Assembly (NCBI RefSeq): GCF_014696065.1
Contig: NZ_JACJPL010000026.1
Coordinates: 620,001-684,000, forward strand
Direction of reading: 5' to 3'
From: Leptolyngbya sp. FACHB-261
GTDB taxonomy: Bacteria > Cyanobacteriota > Cyanobacteriia > FACHB-261
DNA length: 64,000 nt
This document shows positions 19,527 through 28,382 of this stretch, one piece after another. The notes under the pieces are model-generated. The model had not been told where the DNA came from. It was given only the letters and a program-made list of their open reading frames with translations, and ran no database searches. Each line of letters starts with the position of its first letter. Positions within the stretch are counted from its first letter, which is position 1. Made by a program: the position numbers and the translations under genes.

Positions 19527-20549
19527 TCAGGCTTTAGCCAAAGTTGGCTCGTAGCGGAGCAAAGTACCCTGTTGACCGAGCACGAAGCCTGTGTCCTTAC
19601 TTGGGAATAGAACTCGATAGAAATTGGACGGCACGTCTTCCACGGCTCTGTCTTTTTGCCAGGTTTTACCGCCGTCAGAACTGTGGAGTAGATTGGCACT
19701 CCCCCCGGCTAGCCAGATTTCCTGCTGTCCCTGATAGGACAGATCCAACAAGCCAACGCTGACTGAGAATTCTGGGTACTTAGCATTATCCCAGTTCCCT
19801 GGATTTTCTGGATCGCTAAATTGCAGTTGGCCGCCGCGGCTTAGCATCCATAAGTTACCATCTGGGCTAAATCCCATGTTCTGAATGCGCCGGGAATTGT
19901 TGCGGTTGTGGTACTCCCAGGTAGTCTGCCCTGGCTTCCAGGTTGAGTAGAAATTGCCTCTAGCTGAAACCGCCACGTATTGACCGTCCAAAGAACGCGA
20001 CAGGTTCCGGATCACCCCAACTGCTTCGCCGACCAGAGCTTTCCAGGTGCGTCCGCTGTCCTGCGTACGGTAGATCGCGCCTACATCGGTCACCATCTCT
20101 GCGCTGCCACGCCCGAGAGCGGTCACCATAGTTGGTGCGCCGGGTAGCTTACTGCTCAGTGGGATTTGTGACCAGGACTGACCACCATCCTCTGTATGCA
20201 ACAACACCGAGGGCTTACCTGCAATCCAGCCTTCATTGCCTGTGAAACTAACTGAGGTAAAGCGGTAGCCTTCCCCGTTTTCCAGCTCAGGGGTCCGGGG
20301 CTCCCAGGTCTTGCCTGCATCTTGAGTTTCTAGCAGCGTGGCGCTAGTGCCGACCAACCAACCATGATTTGGGTTAGTGCCGGTAAACGCCAGATCCAAG
20401 AGGGTCGCATCCGTTGACAACCCAACGAGCTGCCAGGGGTTGTAGGGCAACTCTGCTAGATAGCCGCAAGCTGTTGTCGTTAGACCTAGCACCAAGGCCA
20501 AAGCCAGACTGGCAACGACGCGGATACCACGCCTTAAGGCTTCAGACAC
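19527..20549 (-). CDS. ycf48: Photosystem II assembly factor Ycf48 (Hcf136 homologue)
   Basis: About 340 residues. An N-terminal lipoprotein signal ends at a TTAC lipobox. The rest is a repeat-built beta-propeller with blocks such as HTEDGGQSWSQI, RTQDSGRTWKAL and HSSDGGKTWQKD, one per blade. Ycf48 binds precursor D1 on the lumenal side and is needed to build the photosystem II reaction center. I chose GTG at 20547-20549 because a basic n-region (MSEALRRGIRV) follows; GTG 20558 is the alternative. Gene order rubA-ycf48-psbEFLJ is the conserved cyanobacterial order. Confidence 0.94.
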   Translation of the reverse strand: MSEALRRGIRVVASLALALVLGLTTTACGYLAELPYNPWQLVGLSTDATLLDLAFTGTNPNHGWLVGTSATLLETQDAGKTWEPRTPELENGEGYRFTSVSFTGNEGWIAGKPSVLLHTEDGGQSWSQIPLSSKLPGAPTMVTALGRGSAEMVTDVGAIYRTQDSGRTWKALVGEAVGVIRNLSRSLDGQYVAVSARGNFYSTWKPGQTTWEYHNRNNSRRIQNMGFSPDGNLWMLSRGGQLQFSDPENPGNWDNAKYPEFSVSVGLLDLSYQGQQEIWLAGGSANLLHSSDGGKTWQKDRAVEDVPSNFYRVLFPSKDTGFVLGQQGTLLRYEPTLAKA

Positions 20550-20595
20550 TCCACTCACCCCCCTATCTCCCAGCCCATTTGGGCGAACCTTGTGC

Positions 20596-20931
20596 TCATT
20601 GCAAACCGTAGAGACTGATGAAAAACAGAAAGGCAATAGCCAGAGCACCAAAAATTAGGAGGTTCTTCTGGCCGGGTGTCATCTTGTTCACCCCGAGGCC
20701 GTAGCCCAGGTTTTCCTCAAAGCCCGAAGCTTTGCCCACAGGACCAACATCCTGAAACTGAGCGGGTCTAGCATTGCAGACTGGGCAGCGCCAGTCCTCA
20801 GGCAAATCCTCAAAGGCAACGCCCGCCGCAATCCGGCCTTTGGCATCGCCTTTCGTCGGTTCATAGGTATAACCGCAGGAGTCACACTCGTAACGGTGCA
20901 ACTCTGCCGGGTCAATGGCTTGAGTGCTCAT
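20596..20931 (-). CDS. rubA: Membrane-anchored rubredoxin RubA
   Basis: A 111-residue protein with two CxxC iron-binding knuckles (C16/C19 and C49/C52) spaced as in rubredoxin, a flexible linker and a C-terminal membrane helix (about residues 90-108). This thylakoid rubredoxin is needed for photosystem assembly, notably of photosystem II, which fits its place upstream of ycf48 and psbE. ATG 20931 is preferred over an upstream frame-extension at 20961, because similarity starts at the DPAELHRYECDSCGY region. Confidence 0.93.
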   Translation of the reverse strand: MSTQAIDPAELHRYECDSCGYTYEPTKGDAKGRIAAGVAFEDLPEDWRCPVCNARPAQFQDVGPVGKASGFEENLGYGLGVNKMTPGQKNLLIFGALAIAFLFFISLYGLQ

Positions 20932-21276
20932 CGAGCAATCCTCGGGCGGCTCAGGCCCCAAACATTAAAGTTTCTGTGAAAGATTATGACACAGAGGTTA
21001 CCAATTCCAGCTGGCAGATTGCCGGAGAAGTTGCTAATTGCCGCCTAGATCTATTGGTCTGTGAGTAGGCTACAAAAGCCTGCTGAGCTGGTTTCCTCAA
21101 ATGTCTTGCAGCCGATCCCTTAGCTGCTGATGCCTCTTTTCTAAGCCTAGGGCTCTTCTAATCTGTCTTGCTGCCCTGTTGCGTTGCTCAGGAGTATGCA
21201 ACACTTGTACACAAAACTTGGTGCCCCGGCTCAGGTCTAAACCCATCTTCTGTAAGGTATTGCCCAAGGTGTTGCC
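20932..21276. other. Intergenic region upstream of rubA
   Basis: The rubA promoter must lie here. A minus-strand frame from ATG 21246 to 21097 would give a 49-residue Arg-rich peptide (starts MGLDLSRGTKFCVQV), without a clear RBS. I do not recognise it and leave it as a low-probability gene. No repeat or hairpin stands out. Confidence 0.4.
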
Positions 21277-21633
21277 ATGCTCAGCGAAATTCTGCCCTTC
21301 CAGATCTCTGTAAGCCCTAGTACGGTAGCAGGAGTTGGCTTGTGGGCAATGGCTATGTACCTGGCCTTCTTTTCGCTGAGTGAAAAACTTGCGGAACAGC
21401 TGAGTCAATGGCTGACCCGAGCCGAGCAGATTGGGGGTGGGACTAATGCAGAGGGCATCGGTTCACTCATTGCTAGTCTGTGCAGCATTGTGCCGTTTTT
21501 GGGCTTGGGTCTCCTGCTAAATTGGGGCGTGGAGTGGAGTCTGGGCCATAGCTGGGCAGTCAGTATGGGATTACTTGCCTGTATGAGCTTAGGCGTCTAC
21601 GAGCTGGGGCGTCGCGATGGCGAGGCCTCTTAA
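21277..21633 (+). CDS. Hypothetical membrane protein, about three spans
   Basis: A 118-residue protein with hydrophobic stretches at about 17-35, 62-83 and 88-108, separated by a soluble segment (KLAEQLSQWLTRAEQIGGG) that could be amphipathic. I recognise no family. It is divergent from rubA. No SD core is clear next to its ATG. Confidence 0.6.
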   Translation: MLSEILPFQISVSPSTVAGVGLWAMAMYLAFFSLSEKLAEQLSQWLTRAEQIGGGTNAEGIGSLIASLCSIVPFLGLGLLLNWGVEWSLGHSWAVSMGLLACMSLGVYELGRRDGEAS

Positions 21634-21847
21634 TCGCTCACTCTGTCTGGCTAGCGCGAAAAACCCCTTGGCTTAGAGACGGTTGAGGCAGGGCGGCTGG
21701 GGCAAGATTTTAGACGAAACTTTAGGCGAGATTATTGAAAGGCTGTTGGCAAAACCATTGCCAATTAGCAAAACCACTTTGCAAAACTACAAAGATTAGC
21801 GGCTCTGTAGGCTCTGTAATAGATCTCTGACTTAGATCTCCTAAAAC

Positions 21848-22261
21848 ATGACCCTCTCTGATTCTCCTGACGCTGAGGCAGAAGTCTGCCAGAGTCCTGA
21901 GCTGAGCCAGTGTGTGCAATCTCTGGGTCTCGATCGCATCCAGCGTCATCTGTTTATTTGCGCTGATCAGACCAAACCGCTGTGTTGCTCGAAAGAGCAA
22001 GGTTTGGCGGCTTGGGATTACCTCAAGCGGCGGTTGAAGGAATTAGGATTAGACCGGCCTTCAGATCAGCAGCCGGGCTGTGTGTTCCGGACCAAGGCCA
22101 ATTGCTTGCGGGTCTGTCAGCAGGGACCGATTCTAGTCGTTTACCCTGATGGCGTCTGGTATCACTCTGCAACACCAGAGGTCATTGAGTATATTATTCA
22201 GAAGCACTTAATTGGGGGCCAGGTGGTCCAGGAGTACGTCTTCCTGACCCATGCGCTCTGA
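21848..22261 (+). CDS. Thioredoxin-like [2Fe-2S] ferredoxin
   Basis: A 137-residue protein with the fold of thioredoxin-like ferredoxins. It has [15 protein letters not shown] near residues 34-48, then [20 protein letters not shown] later. The four cysteines (CxxxxxxxxC and CxxxC) are placed to bind a [2Fe-2S] cluster. It is likely a small electron carrier or regulator in the cytoplasm; its partner is unknown. The double-FHA gene follows 39 bases on, in the same direction. Confidence 0.85.
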   Translation: MTLSDSPDAEAEVCQSPELSQCVQSLGLDRIQRHLFICADQTKPLCCSKEQGLAAWDYLKRRLKELGLDRPSDQQPGCVFRTKANCLRVCQQGPILVVYPDGVWYHSATPEVIEYIIQKHLIGGQVVQEYVFLTHAL

Positions 22262-22300
22262 GTAGTTTGCAGCCCACAGCTCCCTCCACTGGCTCTGAGT

Positions 22301-23257
22301 ATGTTCAGGTTCCTTACTGGGTTCCTTCCCAAATCTGTCCGGCGCAAGTACGAAGAGCAAGATGCGGCGCGGCGTGTCCGTGAGGACTACAGAAAGCGTC
22401 GCTCTGTGGCTCCAGTTTCTGAGGTTGAGCAGTTTGTCCAACTTCAGTCTGAACCTCAACCCGTCATTCAGCCTGAAGTCCTAGGCGCGGCTCAACTTGT
22501 TCACATTAATGATCAGGGGCAACGGCAAAGCGTCTATCCGTTAAGCGAGATGATGCAGACCGGACGGATGTTGATCGGTCGCGGTCACTCCCATGTCAGC
22601 ATTGTTGATGATCCGTCGTTGTCCCCTCGCCACGCGGTGATTGAGATTAAGGACGGTCACTACAGCCTGCGCGACTTAGGCAGCAACATGGGCACCTTCC
22701 TGCGCTGCCAGAAGACAATTTTGGAAGATCTGGACCGGATTTTGATCGGCTGGTATCTCTTTGAGTTTCAGATGATCCGGCCTGACCTAGACCCTCGTCT
22801 GGAGTCTTTTAATTCCTTGGGCGCTGCGGACGATACTCCCAGTACGCCTAAGGCAGCTGATCCCTATGATCCTACTAGCCCTTCGATGGGTGGCGGTGAA
22901 ACGATTCAGGTGGGCAGTCTGCCCATGCAACGGCAGGCCCAGTTGATGCGAATTTTGCCTCAAGGACAGCGGGGGGAGGTCTATTCCTTCAATCGCTCCA
23001 TTGTCATTGGGCGGACAGAAGGCGATGTGGTGCTGTCTGACAATTCTTATGTTTCTCGTCGTCACGCCACAATTCAGCAGTACCAGGGACGCTTCGAACT
23101 CTGCGATTTAGGCAGTAAGAACGGTACCTTTGTGCGGCTACGCCGTCCCGTTAAGCTGCAACATGGGGAGTGCTTTATTGCCGGTCGTCAGTTCTTCCGG
23201 TTTGAGATGGTCACACCTCCGGCAGCCAATGGCTCAGCTGGAACTGAGTATGGCTAA
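22301..23257 (+). CDS. Protein with two FHA domains
   Basis: A 318-residue protein with two forkhead-associated domains. The first is at about residues 85-150 (IGRGHSHVSIVDDPSLSPRH, then LRDLGSNMGTFL). The second is at about 225-300 (VIGRTEGDVVLSDNSYVSRRHA, then CDLGSKNGTFV). Both keep the G-R, S-x-x-H and N-G-T residues used to read phosphothreonine. A proline- and serine-rich linker joins them. No kinase is nearby, so the partner is unknown. Its stop overlaps the next gene (23250-23257). Confidence 0.9.
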   Translation: MFRFLTGFLPKSVRRKYEEQDAARRVREDYRKRRSVAPVSEVEQFVQLQSEPQPVIQPEVLGAAQLVHINDQGQRQSVYPLSEMMQTGRMLIGRGHSHVSIVDDPSLSPRHAVIEIKDGHYSLRDLGSNMGTFLRCQKTILEDLDRILIGWYLFEFQMIRPDLDPRLESFNSLGAADDTPSTPKAADPYDPTSPSMGGGETIQVGSLPMQRQAQLMRILPQGQRGEVYSFNRSIVIGRTEGDVVLSDNSYVSRRHATIQQYQGRFELCDLGSKNGTFVRLRRPVKLQHGECFIAGRQFFRFEMVTPPAANGSAGTEYG

Positions 23258-23549
23258 TCCAATTGAGCAACGCTTGGAGCAGTACACCCTGGCTCACCCT
23301 CGTGAGGTTCTGCTGGTAACTGTAGAAATTGAGGGTGAGCCAGATCAGATTGCTATCTTTAAGGGCTATTCCAGTTCTCTGATGCGCCCTACTGCCTTTG
23401 ACCCTGATTTGCCGGTCTTGCCAGAGGCAGCGAAGATTATTGCTGTTGACCGGCTAGAAGGACCTTACGACCCCAGCCATCCTCGCTATCTACAGCAAGC
23501 GATCAGCTGGGAGGAATTCCAGGAGGTGTTGGTGGCAGAGGGGCTATAG
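23250..23549 (+). CDS. Small conserved protein, likely DUF7734 family
   Basis: A 99-residue soluble protein: starts MANPIEQRLEQYTLAHPREV, with VEIEGEPDQIAIFKGYSSSL in the middle. This pattern matches what I recall of a small family shared by cyanobacteria and plants (DUF7734), function unknown. The ATG at 23250 overlaps the FHA gene stop by eight bases, which argues for translational coupling and a joint role. The start is preferred over upstream in-frame codons inside the FHA gene. Confidence 0.65.
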   Translation: MANPIEQRLEQYTLAHPREVLLVTVEIEGEPDQIAIFKGYSSSLMRPTAFDPDLPVLPEAAKIIAVDRLEGPYDPSHPRYLQQAISWEEFQEVLVAEGL

Positions 23550-23561
23550 CTTGAAAGGTCT

Positions 23562-23654
23562 ATGGGAGATTCTATCCCCTTGGCTGTTTACTTCTGGTCT
23601 CTAATTGCAGGATTATTGGCAAGTCTTCTTTGCCAAGGCGAAGGAATAGCTTAA
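23562..23654 (+). CDS. Candidate 30-residue membrane peptide
   Basis: An ATG-to-TAA frame of 31 codons encodes MGDSIPLAVYFWSLIAGL and then LASLLCQGEGIA: a single hydrophobic span with short polar ends, the size of a photosynthetic small subunit. AAAGG lies three to four bases before the ATG, somewhat close. I cannot match it to PetL, PetN, PsbM, PsaM or Psb30. It begins 12 bases after the preceding gene. Confidence 0.25.
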   Translation: MGDSIPLAVYFWSLIAGLLASLLCQGEGIA

Positions 23655-24170
23655 GTCGGTTAAGAACGGGTAATCAATTACCAGAGCTGTAAAGACACTT
23701 GAGCTGCATCAAGTTTCGGTAAGTGGCGCAGAGACTTGATGATTTGTTTTAGATCTTCACGGACTGTTGTTTTCACTTTAGTCTTCCATCTAAAGCTTTA
23801 TTTATGGCCCTTGAGTAAACTCCAGCGCAGACCTTAGCATTGTAGCGCTTGGATTTTACATCCGCCGATCGGGCTAGTGGCCTCACACTAGCTATTAAAA
23901 TTCTTTAGGATTTTAGCTCTCAAGACTGTGTTGGAGTTGTTAGTCTCTTTGTCAATCATCCAATCGGGTGGTTCCATCTAAGCTTCTCAAGTATTTACAG
24001 AAAGGAGGCTTTCTAAGGCCGGACGTGGCTTATGCTACCTGAGCTCTATAAAGATACTTACGTAGAATTAGTGCGCTTGATCCTTAACAAGAGATAGACA
24101 GGCAAGATAAGCAGCCAGACTCTTGATAGAGTGAGAAAAGTTAGGTTGAAGCAACCTTGAGATTAAAGCT
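23655..24170. other. Gene-free stretch before the gluconate permease
   Basis: I see no convincing gene on either strand. A 7-bp inverted repeat (GCTAGTG-N6-CACTAGC) lies at about 23874-23893, possibly a weak terminator for the upstream genes. The GntP promoter should be in the last 150 bases. Confidence 0.4.
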
Positions 24171-25613
24171 ATGTCACCGTTTTCATTGATTTTTATTGCA
24201 GTATTAGGCATTCTACTGCTTCTATTTCTAGTGATTCGTGTCCGCTTACAGGCTTTTGTAGCACTGCTGATTGCTAGCTTTTTTGTAGCCATTCTCGCCG
24301 GTATACCCCTCACTGAGGTTACTAAAACTATTCAAGAAGGCATGGGCACAACCCTAGGGTTTATTGCGATTGTCGTCGCTTTAGGCTCTATGTTTGGCGA
24401 GATGTTGCGGGTTACAGGTGGTGCTGAGCAATTAGCCCGAACCCTGGTTGGCCGCTTTGGTGAAGACCGGGTGCAGTGGGCCTTGGGTTTAACGGGTTTT
24501 CTAGTTGCGATTCCAGTCTTCTTTGATGTCGGTCTGATTATCTTGTTGCCGCTTGTTTACAGCTTGGCACAACGCACCGGCAAATCCTTGCTCTATTACG
24601 CCTTCCCGCTAGCTGCTGGTCTAGCAGTTGCGCATAGCTTCATTCCACCCACGCCGGGTCCAGTTGCTGTTGCCTCGTTGTTAGGCGCTGATCTAGGCTG
24701 GGTGATTCTATTTGGTACGATTGCTGGTCTGCCTGCAATGGTCGCTGGTGGCATTATTTTTGGACAGCATATCGCTAAGAAAATCCATGCCAAAGTCCCG
24801 GAATACATGCTAGTCAATGAACCTCAAGCAGCAGCTGTACCGGCTTATGCGGCGACTAGCGCTAGTGCTCTGGGCTCCGAAGAGCTGGCTGCTTATGAAC
24901 ACAATCCAGTCGGCGCACCCGGTCAACCTTTTAGGAAAGACCTGCCCAGTTTCGGCTTGGTGGTTTCTCTAATTGTTATTCCTCTCGCCCTCATTTTGGC
25001 TAATACTGTATCTGGTGTGGTACTGCCAGAAGGCAACTTTATTCGCAATCTGTTGGGTTTCTTGGGACACCCCTTCACAGCGCTCTTAATAGCGGCCCTC
25101 TGCTCGTTTTACTTCCTAGGAACCCGGCGTGGCTATTCTAACGATCAAGTTCAAGAAATTGCTACCAAATCTTTAGAACCCGTTGGGCTAATTATTCTAG
25201 TGACTGGGGCAGGTGGTGTTTTGGGCAAAGTGCTAGTTGCGAGTGGGGTTGGTAATGCCTTAGCGACGTTGCTATCCGGCTCTAATGTGCCAATCATTTT
25301 GCTAGCGTTTTTAATGTCAACAGCTGTGCGCATTTCTCAAGGTTCAGCCACAGTGGCAATGGTCACGACCGCAGGCATTGTTGCGCCTATTTTGCAGACT
25401 GGGAGTTACTCTGCCCCTGCTTTGGGTCTGATCACTATTGCGATTGCTTCAGGGGCCACCGTAGTTTCTCATGTTAACGATTCAGGCTTCTGGCTCGTCA
25501 GTCGTTACTTGGGTTTGTCTGAGAAGGATACGTTGCGCTCTTGGACAATTATGGAAACGATCATCGGTCTGGTTGGTTTTGCTGTTGTCTTCGCGATTAG
25601 CTTCTTTGTGTAA
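24171..25613 (+). CDS. Gluconate:H+ symporter, GntP family
   Basis: A 480-residue polytopic membrane protein with about a dozen hydrophobic helices. Family blocks are clear: FFDVGLIILLPLVYSLA, AHSFIPPTPGPVAVA, and near the end SGATVVSHVNDSGFWLVSR. GntP proteins bring gluconate or related sugar acids in with protons. The next gene is a FGGY kinase, which fits uptake followed by phosphorylation. The two genes are one base apart. Confidence 0.92.
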   Translation: MSPFSLIFIAVLGILLLLFLVIRVRLQAFVALLIASFFVAILAGIPLTEVTKTIQEGMGTTLGFIAIVVALGSMFGEMLRVTGGAEQLARTLVGRFGEDRVQWALGLTGFLVAIPVFFDVGLIILLPLVYSLAQRTGKSLLYYAFPLAAGLAVAHSFIPPTPGPVAVASLLGADLGWVILFGTIAGLPAMVAGGIIFGQHIAKKIHAKVPEYMLVNEPQAAAVPAYAATSASALGSEELAAYEHNPVGAPGQPFRKDLPSFGLVVSLIVIPLALILANTVSGVVLPEGNFIRNLLGFLGHPFTALLIAALCSFYFLGTRRGYSNDQVQEIATKSLEPVGLIILVTGAGGVLGKVLVASGVGNALATLLSGSNVPIILLAFLMSTAVRISQGSATVAMVTTAGIVAPILQTGSYSAPALGLITIAIASGATVVSHVNDSGFWLVSRYLGLSEKDTLRSWTIMETIIGLVGFAVVFAISFFV

Positions 25614-25614
25614 T

Positions 25615-27135
25615 ATGGCTCAAGCTTTTTTTATTGGCGTTGACATCGGCACCACTAGTACTAAGGCGATTGTTTTTTCGGCCACTGGTGCTGCTCAAGG
25701 TACAGGCTTGCGGGAATACCCGATTCTGGTGCCTCAACCGGGCTGGGCTGAGCAGGATCCAGATGTAATCTCGATAGCTGTGTTAGCCGCAGTACGCGAG
25801 GCCGTTGAGCAAGCAAGAGTGAGCAAACAGGATATTGCCGCGCTTGGTTTTAGCGGCGCTATGCACAGCCTGATTGCGATTGACGCTCAGGGCAAACCGC
25901 TGACCCACAGTATTATCTGGGCCGACAACCGTAGTCTGGAGCAAACGAACTCCTTAAAACGATCGGGCATAGGGCAAGCAATCTATCAACGCACAGGAAC
26001 GCCCATCCATCCCATGTCGCCGCTGCCTAAATTACTGTGGTTGCAGCAGATGGCCGCAGCGACGTTTCAGCAAGCAGCCCGGTTTGTCTCGATTAAGGAA
26101 TACGTTTTTTACCAGCTATTTGGGCAGTGGATTGTTGACTATTCGATTGCCTCAGCCACAGGTCTGTTCAATCTAGAACGGCTCACCTGGGATGAAGAAG
26201 CCCTCGCCCTCACCCAAGTACGAGCCAGTCAACTCAGTGACCCTGTGCCCACAACTCACGTCATGCGAGGCATGAAATTCCAGTACGCAGAGGCAATGGG
26301 CTTAGATCCAGATACGCCTGTCGTGGTGGGGGCTAACGACGGAGTTTTAGCCAATCTGGGTGTAGGGGCCATTGAATTGGGACAGGTTGCGATCACCATC
26401 GGCACCAGTGGCGCCGTGCGAACCGTAATCGGCCAGCCCCGCACTAACCCGTCGGGGCGCACCTTCTGCTATGCGCTTACCGAAAACCACTGGGTAATCG
26501 GGGGTCCCACCAACAATGGCGGTATTGTGCTGCGCTGGTTGCGAGATGAGTTCTGTGCTCCAGAAGTGGAGCGAGCCAAACAGCTCGGTGCGGATCCCTA
26601 CACCTTGATGATTGAAGCGGCGCTACAAACCCCAGTTGGCGCAGAAGGTCTGTTCTGTCTGCCTTTCTTATCTGGGGAGCGGGCGCCTTACTGGAACGCT
26701 CAGTTACGAGGCGCTTTTGTGGGCATGGGGTTGCATCACCAGCGAGCTCACTTCATTCGGGCCGTCTTGGAGGGCATATTGCTCAACATCCGCACCATCC
26801 TCACGCTAGTGCAGGAACTGGGCGGTGACCCCAAGGAAATTCGTGCTTCTGGTGGCTTTGCCCGTTCCTCCGCCTGGCTGCAAATGACGGCGGATGTTCT
26901 CGGTTATGACGTGGTGGTGCCGGAGGTGTACGAGGGCAGCAGCTTTGGTGCTGCCGTCTTAGCCATGTATGGCGTGGGTGCGATCAATGACCTAAACCAG
27001 GTTCAATCCCTGATTCGAATTAGCTACGAGCACTCGCCCGATCCGCAGCGCAGCCCGATTTATCAAGAACTGGCCACAACCTACGAGCAACTGTGCGCTA
27101 GCCTGATTCAAGAGTTGAGTAACCAGGTTGGCTGA
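25615..27135 (+). CDS. gntK: Gluconokinase, FGGY carbohydrate kinase family
   Basis: A 506-residue sugar kinase with the N-terminal ATPase-fold motif GVDIGTTSTKAIVF, the sugar-site GFSGAMHSL and IIWADNRS blocks, and the C-terminal ASGGFARSSAWLQM block. With the permease just upstream it should make 6-phosphogluconate, entering the oxidative pentose phosphate pathway. I chose ATG 25615, since a longer frame reads back into the permease gene. The stop overlaps the next start by eight bases. Xylulokinase-like specificity is an alternative. Confidence 0.87.
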   Translation: MAQAFFIGVDIGTTSTKAIVFSATGAAQGTGLREYPILVPQPGWAEQDPDVISIAVLAAVREAVEQARVSKQDIAALGFSGAMHSLIAIDAQGKPLTHSIIWADNRSLEQTNSLKRSGIGQAIYQRTGTPIHPMSPLPKLLWLQQMAAATFQQAARFVSIKEYVFYQLFGQWIVDYSIASATGLFNLERLTWDEEALALTQVRASQLSDPVPTTHVMRGMKFQYAEAMGLDPDTPVVVGANDGVLANLGVGAIELGQVAITIGTSGAVRTVIGQPRTNPSGRTFCYALTENHWVIGGPTNNGGIVLRWLRDEFCAPEVERAKQLGADPYTLMIEAALQTPVGAEGLFCLPFLSGERAPYWNAQLRGAFVGMGLHHQRAHFIRAVLEGILLNIRTILTLVQELGGDPKEIRASGGFARSSAWLQMTADVLGYDVVVPEVYEGSSFGAAVLAMYGVGAINDLNQVQSLIRISYEHSPDPQRSPIYQELATTYEQLCASLIQELSNQVG

Positions 27136-28123
27136 GCGCGCTGATTTGTTTGCGGCTTCTTTGGCCGTCAATTATTCAGATATTGAAGCGGCTGCTCTGC
27201 GCTTGAAGCAACAGGCGCACCGAACTCCAGTGCTTAGCTCTCGCACGGTTAATCAACGCACTGGTGCTCAGGTCTTTTTTAAGGCCGAGAATTTTCAGCG
27301 CACTGGCTCATTCAAATTTCGTGGCGCTTACAACGCTCTGGCTCAACTTCCTACTGAGCAAAAACAGCGAGGCGTCATTACTTACTCTTCGGGCAACCAT
27401 GCTCAAGCGTTAGCGCTAGCCGGTCAGCTGTTAGCGGTGCCGATCACCGTGGTCATGCCTCAAGATGCTCCAGCCGTGAAACAGGCGGCGACCCGGGGTT
27501 ATGGTGCGGAAGTTGTGCTGTACGACCGGGCAAAAGTTGTCCGCGAAGAGTTGGGAACTAGCCTTGCTCAAACCTGTGGGCTAACCCTGATTCCTCCCTA
27601 CGATCACCCTGATGTGGTTGCGGGTCAGGGCACCACAGCAAAAGAACTATTCGAAGCGGTTGGGCCGCTCGATTTGCTGCTGGTTTGCTGTGGGGGCGGT
27701 GGCTTGCTGTCGGGTTGCGCGATTGCTGCCAAGTCCTTGGCTCCTGCCTGCCAAGTCATTGGGGTGGAGCCCGAGCTAGCTGACGATGCCACACGCTCCT
27801 TTCACAGCAAGCAACTGCAAACCGTCCATAACCCTAATACGATTGCCGATGGTGCGCGGACACCTTGCCTAGGCAAGGTTACGTTTCCGCTGGTGCTGCA
27901 TTATGTTGATGACCTAGTCACTGTGTCAGAAGGGGGAATCGTACGCAGTTTGCGGCTGCTTTGGGAGCGGTTAAAGATTGTGGTCGAGCCGACAGGAGCG
28001 CTGGCGGCTGCGGCTTTACTTGAAGCTGTGGTTCAAGCCCCTAACCAGCGAGTGGGTGTCATTCTCAGCGGTGGCAATGTAGACCTGAGCCAAATGGGGC
28101 AGTTATTTGGGGGCGAGATTTAA
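27128..28123 (+). CDS. Threonine/serine dehydratase-type PLP enzyme
   Basis: A 331-residue fold-type II PLP enzyme. The cofactor lysine is K63 in TGSFKFRGAYNA, the phosphate-binding loop is CCGGGGLLSG, and SSGNHAQALA forms the substrate loop. It lacks the C-terminal ACT domain of biosynthetic IlvA, so it resembles catabolic threonine dehydratase, serine racemase and threo-3-hydroxyaspartate ammonia-lyase. These cannot be told apart here. The start is TTG 27128, overlapping gntK by eight bases. Its link to gluconate use is not obvious. Confidence 0.85.
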   Translation: MAERADLFAASLAVNYSDIEAAALRLKQQAHRTPVLSSRTVNQRTGAQVFFKAENFQRTGSFKFRGAYNALAQLPTEQKQRGVITYSSGNHAQALALAGQLLAVPITVVMPQDAPAVKQAATRGYGAEVVLYDRAKVVREELGTSLAQTCGLTLIPPYDHPDVVAGQGTTAKELFEAVGPLDLLLVCCGGGGLLSGCAIAAKSLAPACQVIGVEPELADDATRSFHSKQLQTVHNPNTIADGARTPCLGKVTFPLVLHYVDDLVTVSEGGIVRSLRLLWERLKIVVEPTGALAAAALLEAVVQAPNQRVGVILSGGNVDLSQMGQLFGGEI

Positions 28124-28382
28124 ACAGATAGCTATAGATAGCTATAAATACCTACAATGCCTTGGTTGGTATCGGTTGATTCATACTCTTAGCGCTGTTA
28201 AGTTTTAGCGAATTTAAATCTGACCTTAGAAGTAATTTTCTAGCTGAATGCACTGGCTTTTGTGAATAGAATTAGCTACTGTCTGTGTTCGCATCTGTCG
28301 GGCTATAGATACAGTTCTGGGTGCTAATGCTCTAGAGTGCCCAGTAATGCTTAGCAATGATTTAGTTTTAAGAGGTTATACG

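Noticed and set aside
28128-28147. ATAGCTATAGATAGCTATA repeat
   Set aside because: Only two short copies; no sign of a larger array or a mobile-element end.
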